From assembly GCF_037911135.1 (NCBI RefSeq), contig NZ_JBBLYU010000001.1:496001-560000 (forward strand): a DNA stretch of 64,000 bases, given 5' to 3'. A program made the position numbers and the translations under genes. Below are positions 60,618-64,000 of this stretch, piece after piece (the stretch's first letter is position 1; the number at the start of each line of letters is the position of its first letter). This DNA comes from Phaeobacter sp. A36a-5a (GTDB lineage Bacteria; Pseudomonadota; Alphaproteobacteria; Rhodobacterales; Rhodobacteraceae). The notes beneath the pieces are model-generated. The model saw only the letters and a list, made by a program, of their open reading frames with translations, made no database searches and had not been told where the DNA came from.

Positions 60618-61127
60618 ATGACTAAATCGAAGAAGCCTGAATTCCGCCCTGACGACTATGTTGTGTACCCTGCCCATGGCGTTGGCCAGATCATCTCGAT
60701 CGAAGAGCAGGAAGTGGCCGGCTTCACGCTGGAACTGTTTGTGATCACCTTTGAGAAGGACAAGATGACACTGCGGGTGCCGACCAATAAAGCCACCGAA
60801 ATCGGCATGCGGTCGCTCAGCTCCCCCGATGTGATCGCCAAAGCCATGACCACGCTCAAAGGCAAGGCGAAAGTCAAACGCGCCATGTGGTCGCGTCGCG
60901 CCCAGGAGTATGAGCAGAAGATCAATTCCGGTGACCTGATCTCCATTGCTGAAGTGGTCCGTGACCTGCACCGCACCGATGACCAGCGTGAACAAAGCTA
61001 TTCCGAGCGTCAGCTCTATGAAGCGGCACTTGAGCGTCTGACGCGCGAGGTTGCGGCGGTTTCAGGTGGTGACGAAATCTCCGCCGCCAAGCAGGTGGAC
61101 GAGGTGCTGACCTCCCGCGCGGCCTGA
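60618..61127 (+). CDS. carD: CarD-family transcription regulator
   Basis: 169 residues from the ATG at 60618 behind GAGGAAAG; the longer frame upstream has no CarD similarity. N-terminal RNA polymerase-interacting domain (FRPDDYVVYPAHGVGQIISIEEQEVAGFTLELFVITFEKDKMTLRVPTNKA) and C-terminal DNA-binding helices (KRAMWSRRAQEYEQKINSGDLISIAEVVRDLHRTDDQREQSYSERQLYEAALERLTREV). It binds the RNA polymerase beta subunit and stabilises open promoters, mainly of rRNA. Ends in a strong terminator. Confidence 0.95.
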   Translation: MTKSKKPEFRPDDYVVYPAHGVGQIISIEEQEVAGFTLELFVITFEKDKMTLRVPTNKATEIGMRSLSSPDVIAKAMTTLKGKAKVKRAMWSRRAQEYEQKINSGDLISIAEVVRDLHRTDDQREQSYSERQLYEAALERLTREVAAVSGGDEISAAKQVDEVLTSRAA

Positions 61128-61182
61128 TCCAGATCTGATCGCCGCAGGGTCCGATCCATCGGATATACGAACAAAGAAACCT

Positions 61183-61215
61183 AGGCCGCGCTCCAGGGCG
61201 TGGCCTTTTTCGTTT
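61183..61215 (+). terminator. Rho-independent terminator after carD
   Basis: AGGCCGCGC (61183-61191) with GCGTGGCCT (61198-61206), one G-U pair, 6-base loop, then TTTTTCGTTTTT. Confidence 0.88.
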
Positions 61216-61307
61216 TTGCGCTATGCTTTAGGCGCTGACATGTGGATCGTGACGGCGTTCGTGTGTGACACATCGAGCCAAGACCCAAAAAACGAGCAGA
61301 GAACACC

Positions 61308-62081
61308 ATGACGGACCTAAAGACTCGCCTGACCGATCTCTATCGCGGGACCGACAGTGCGTCGGTCCGGTTTCGCTACGGGCTGATCGGATTTGATGCG
61401 GTTACAATTCTATTCTTCATGTCGACGGCCCATATTCCCCATGGTCCCTGGCTGATCGGGCTGAGCTGGATGGCCGGTGTCGTCATCGCTTTGGATCTGG
61501 CGGCGCGGTTCTGGATCAGCGGCAACCGCCGCAAACTGCTCTGGCGCATCTATACGCTGGCCGACATTGTGGTGCTGATCTCACTGCTGCTGGAGACGAT
61601 CCTGCCGGGAGGGCTGGCTTTCCTACGTATCCTGCGAGGGCTACGGCTGATCCACTCCTATCATCTGCTACAGGACCTGCGGCGCGACAGCCGGTTTTTC
61701 CGCCGCCATGAAGATGCAATCATCGCGGGGATCAACCTCTTCATCTTTGTCTTCGCAACCTCGATGACGGCTCTGGTGTTCTTCATGGATACATCCGGCA
61801 GCGATTATCCTTACATTGACGCGCTGTATTTTACCGTGGCGACACTGACCACGACCGGCTTCGGCGACATCACCATGGCCACACCAGCTGGCAAGACATT
61901 TTCGGTTTTTGTCATGGTTGTGGGGGTGACTTTGTTCGTGCGGCTGGCGCAGGCGATCTTTAACCCCCAGCGGGTGCGCTACACCTGCAGCCAATGCGGA
62001 TTGACGCGCCACGATATCGACGCGGTGCATTGTAAACATTGCGGCGGGCAGCTGAAAATCCGCACCAGCGGGGTGGAGTGA
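61308..62081 (+). CDS. Voltage-gated-like K+ channel with C-terminal zinc ribbon
   Basis: 257 residues with six likely membrane segments: S1-S4-like part (about 22-125) whose fourth has spaced arginines (LRILRGLRLIHSYHLLQDLRRD), then the pore helix and K+ filter TVATLTTTGFGDI (about 180-192) between two segments. At the C-terminus CSQCGLTRHDIDAVHCKHCGGQLK is a four-cysteine zinc ribbon, not a usual part of small bacterial Kv channels. Inner membrane. The ion is K+ by its filter (TTGFGD, similar to TVGYGD). Alone between carD and cobS. Confidence 0.88.
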   Translation: MTDLKTRLTDLYRGTDSASVRFRYGLIGFDAVTILFFMSTAHIPHGPWLIGLSWMAGVVIALDLAARFWISGNRRKLLWRIYTLADIVVLISLLLETILPGGLAFLRILRGLRLIHSYHLLQDLRRDSRFFRRHEDAIIAGINLFIFVFATSMTALVFFMDTSGSDYPYIDALYFTVATLTTTGFGDITMATPAGKTFSVFVMVVGVTLFVRLAQAIFNPQRVRYTCSQCGLTRHDIDAVHCKHCGGQLKIRTSGVE

Positions 62082-62101
62082 CCGGAACCAGGCGTGGCTG
62101 T

Positions 62102-62860
62102 TCAGCCAAACGCCGCCGCAAGGACCAGCAACCCGGAAAGCTCGCTCAGCTGTTGCGTCGCCCCCAGCACATCCCCGGTTTGTCCGCGAATCTTGGTACG
62201 CGCGGTTGCCGCGATCACACCTGTCGCGGCAAGCATGGCCAGCAATACGCCCCAGCCTGACCAGCCCAGTATCAGCAGCGCCACCAGACCCGCAATCGCC
62301 AGCCCCAGCCCGCAGGCACGCCAAGGCGGTCGGCCGACGGAGGATGACAGACCCGAGCCGCGCGCATTCGCAAGCGCGGCCATCACCAGTGGCATCATGG
62401 CCCGGCTCAGCATTGCAACAGGCAGTAGGGCCCAGGGGGCGGCCGCCGCCAGAATGCTGGCGTACGCCATCCAGCGCAGGCCAACGCTCAGGATCAGGGC
62501 CAGAACGCCATAGGTGCCGATATGGCTGTCCTTCATGATCTCCAGCCGCCGCTCCCGCGTGAAGCCACCCCAGAACCCATCAGCTGTATCGGCCAGCCCG
62601 TCCTCATGCATCGCCCCGGTCAGCACCGTCTGCGTCAGCAGCGCAATCCCCGCCGCGACCATCGGGCTGAGCCCGAAGGCCAGCGCCATCATCGACAGAA
62701 TGCAGGCAGGTAACGCAACGGCAACCCCGGCAAAGGGGAAGGCCCAGACCGCGTGCGCATGGCGCGCAAACTGTTGTTTTTGCAACTTTGGCATCGGCAA
62801 ACGTGTCAACAAGATCAACACGAGTAGAAAATCTATGCCAGATATGTCGTTTTTTCGCAT
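62102..62860 (-). CDS. cobS: Adenosylcobinamide-GDP ribazoletransferase (cobalamin synthase)
   Basis: 252 residues with about seven membrane segments. CobS signature [42 protein letters not shown] (about 80-121). Joins adenosylcobinamide-GDP to alpha-ribazole(-phosphate) in the inner membrane, the last steps of vitamin B12 assembly. Divergent from cobT, whose product feeds it; 99 bases between start codons are too short for a cobalamin riboswitch. Confidence 0.94.
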   Translation of the reverse strand: MRKNDISGIDFLLVLILLTRLPMPKLQKQQFARHAHAVWAFPFAGVAVALPACILSMMALAFGLSPMVAAGIALLTQTVLTGAMHEDGLADTADGFWGGFTRERRLEIMKDSHIGTYGVLALILSVGLRWMAYASILAAAAPWALLPVAMLSRAMMPLVMAALANARGSGLSSSVGRPPWRACGLGLAIAGLVALLILGWSGWGVLLAMLAATGVIAATARTKIRGQTGDVLGATQQLSELSGLLVLAAAFG

Positions 62861-62959
62861 TTGCGGGCCTCACAGAGGGCTTGCGGTGTCAAGATGAACG
62901 GGTACATACGGATGATCCGCTTTACCTGCGACGACCCCTTCGATGCAATGAGGCTTTCA

Positions 62960-63976
62960 ATGCTGTCACCGCTCTTTTCGCTTGATCACTTTCGTGCGCA
63001 GCTTGCGCAGGCCCCGGGGGTGGACGAACAGGCTGAGACCGCTGCCGCCGAGCGCAACAGTCAACTGACCAAACCGCCCGGTTCGCTGGGGCGGCTTGAA
63101 GATCTGGCAATCTGGTACGGCAGCTGGCGCGGAAGCGAGCGTCCGGTGATCCGCGCGCCGCAGGTGATCGTCTTTGCCGGCAACCACGGGATTGTGGAGC
63201 AGGGGGTGTCTGCCTTTCCCAGTGAAGTGACAGCGCAGATGGTCGCGAACTTCAAACACGGCGGCGCGGCGATCAATCAGCTGGCCAAGCTGGCAGGCGC
63301 CCGGCTGGATGTTCACAGCCTTGATCTTGAAAAACCGACTCAGGATTTTACCAAAGGCGCCGCCATGGACAGCGTCGAGCTGCTCAGCGCGCTTCAGACC
63401 GGGTGGAAGTCGGTGGATCCGGCTGCGGATTTGCTTGTTGTCGGCGAAATGGGCATCGGCAATACGACTCCCGCCGCAGCGCTGGCCTGCGCGCTGTTTG
63501 GCGGCGACGCTGCGGATTGGACCGGCCGGGGGACCGGTATTGATGATACCGGGCTTGCCAACAAAACTCGGGTCGTGGCCGAAGGGGTGGCCTTGCATGG
63601 CCCAGCCATCACCGACGGTGTCGAGGCGCTGCGCCGTTTGGGCGGGCGTGAGATTGCAGCCATGGCCGGGGCGATGACTGCGGCCCGCATGATGCGTATC
63701 CCGGTTATTCTTGATGGCTTTATCTGCTGTGCCGCCGCGGCCTGCCTGATGCGGACCCATCCGGCGGCGCTGGATCATGCTGTCGCGGGTCACCAGAGCG
63801 CCGAAAGCGCCCATGCCGCGCTGTTGACCCACCTGGGCAAGCCGCCGTTTCTCTCGCTTGACCTGCGCCTTGGCGAGGGATCGGGTGCGGCTTTGGCGAT
63901 CCAGGTCCTGCGGGCCGCCGTTGCCTGCCACAGCGGTATGGCGACATTTGAAGAGGCGGGGGTCTCGGTCAGCTAG
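62960..63976 (+). CDS. cobT: Nicotinate-nucleotide--dimethylbenzimidazole phosphoribosyltransferase
   Basis: 338 residues from the ATG at 62960 ([26 protein letters not shown]), with GAGG six bases upstream; earlier in-frame starts give a longer protein than usual. Family motifs: [56 protein letters not shown], and the C-terminal GHQSAESAH with [26 protein letters not shown]. Makes alpha-ribazole-5'-phosphate from nicotinate mononucleotide and dimethylbenzimidazole; CobS then joins it to cobinamide. Cytoplasmic. Confidence 0.94.
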   Translation: MLSPLFSLDHFRAQLAQAPGVDEQAETAAAERNSQLTKPPGSLGRLEDLAIWYGSWRGSERPVIRAPQVIVFAGNHGIVEQGVSAFPSEVTAQMVANFKHGGAAINQLAKLAGARLDVHSLDLEKPTQDFTKGAAMDSVELLSALQTGWKSVDPAADLLVVGEMGIGNTTPAAALACALFGGDAADWTGRGTGIDDTGLANKTRVVAEGVALHGPAITDGVEALRRLGGREIAAMAGAMTAARMMRIPVILDGFICCAAAACLMRTHPAALDHAVAGHQSAESAHAALLTHLGKPPFLSLDLRLGEGSGAALAIQVLRAAVACHSGMATFEEAGVSVS

Positions 63977-64000
63977 GCCGGGGCGCGACCGGGCAGGATC

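Noticed and set aside
62861-62959. Possible cobalamin riboswitch between cobS and cobT
   Set aside because: The spacer is only 99 bases and shows no B12-box-like sequence or multi-stem fold.

Overview
This 64 kb window looks like chromosomal DNA of a Roseobacter-group alphaproteobacterium (Rhodobacteraceae, Phaeobacter/Ruegeria-like). The reasons are the high GC, the dense gene packing with many TGATG/ATGA stop-start overlaps, the alphaproteobacterial fdxA-carD block, an RTX-Hint protein, and marine-type catabolic operons (methanethiol oxidase, inositols, galactosides). The genus is inferred from protein style only. I saw no rRNA, tRNA, insertion sequence, prophage or CRISPR array.

Layout. 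1-7.4 kb: end of a PHB-depolymerase-like esterase, pheT, a LysR regulator divergent from a methyltransferase, ytoQ-GNAT, and the mechanosensitive channels MscS and MscL. 7.8-12.8 kb: an RTX-repeat protein ending in a Hint domain, then a usp-alanine/glycine symporter pair divergent from an Lrp/AsnC regulator. 12.9-17.1 kb: a minus-strand operon iclR-mtoX-SCO-mauG, a copper-dependent methanethiol oxidase with its likely maturation factors. 17.3-20.8 kb: a beta-hydroxyacid dehydrogenase, a LacI regulator and a PhyH-type dioxygenase. 20.8-33.9 kb: a myo-inositol island (iolD-C-B-aldolase-G on minus; Gfo/Idh-iolE-Gfo/Idh on plus; a LacI regulator; an ABC importer). Its two divergent control regions carry the same perfect 18-bp palindrome, so one LacI protein probably controls the whole island. 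33.9-48.1 kb: a galactoside island. It holds a CUT1 ABC importer, cytoplasmic GH36 alpha- and GH42 beta-galactosidases, and every De Ley-Doudoroff step from galactose to pyruvate plus glyceraldehyde-3-phosphate, with an IclR regulator and the importer ATPase on the opposite strand.

48.1-55.8 kb: mixed genes, including a glutathione transferase, a zinc-finger protein, an AGAT-like amidinotransferase behind a possible RNA switch, a DUF995 protein, a GNAT gene broken by an in-frame stop, oligoendopeptidase F, a lysophospholipase-like hydrolase and an SCP2 protein. 55.8-64 kb: conserved genes (TPR protein, SUV3-like helicase, S4 protein, FdxA, CarD), a K+ channel with a C-terminal zinc ribbon, and the divergent cobS/cobT.

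Items most worth a second look are the shared inositol operator, the possible SD-sequestering switch before the amidinotransferase, the galactose-dehydrogenase-position SDR whose catalytic lysine position is Asn, the mtoX operon with a CX5C SCO protein, and the intracellular alpha/beta-galactoside operon.
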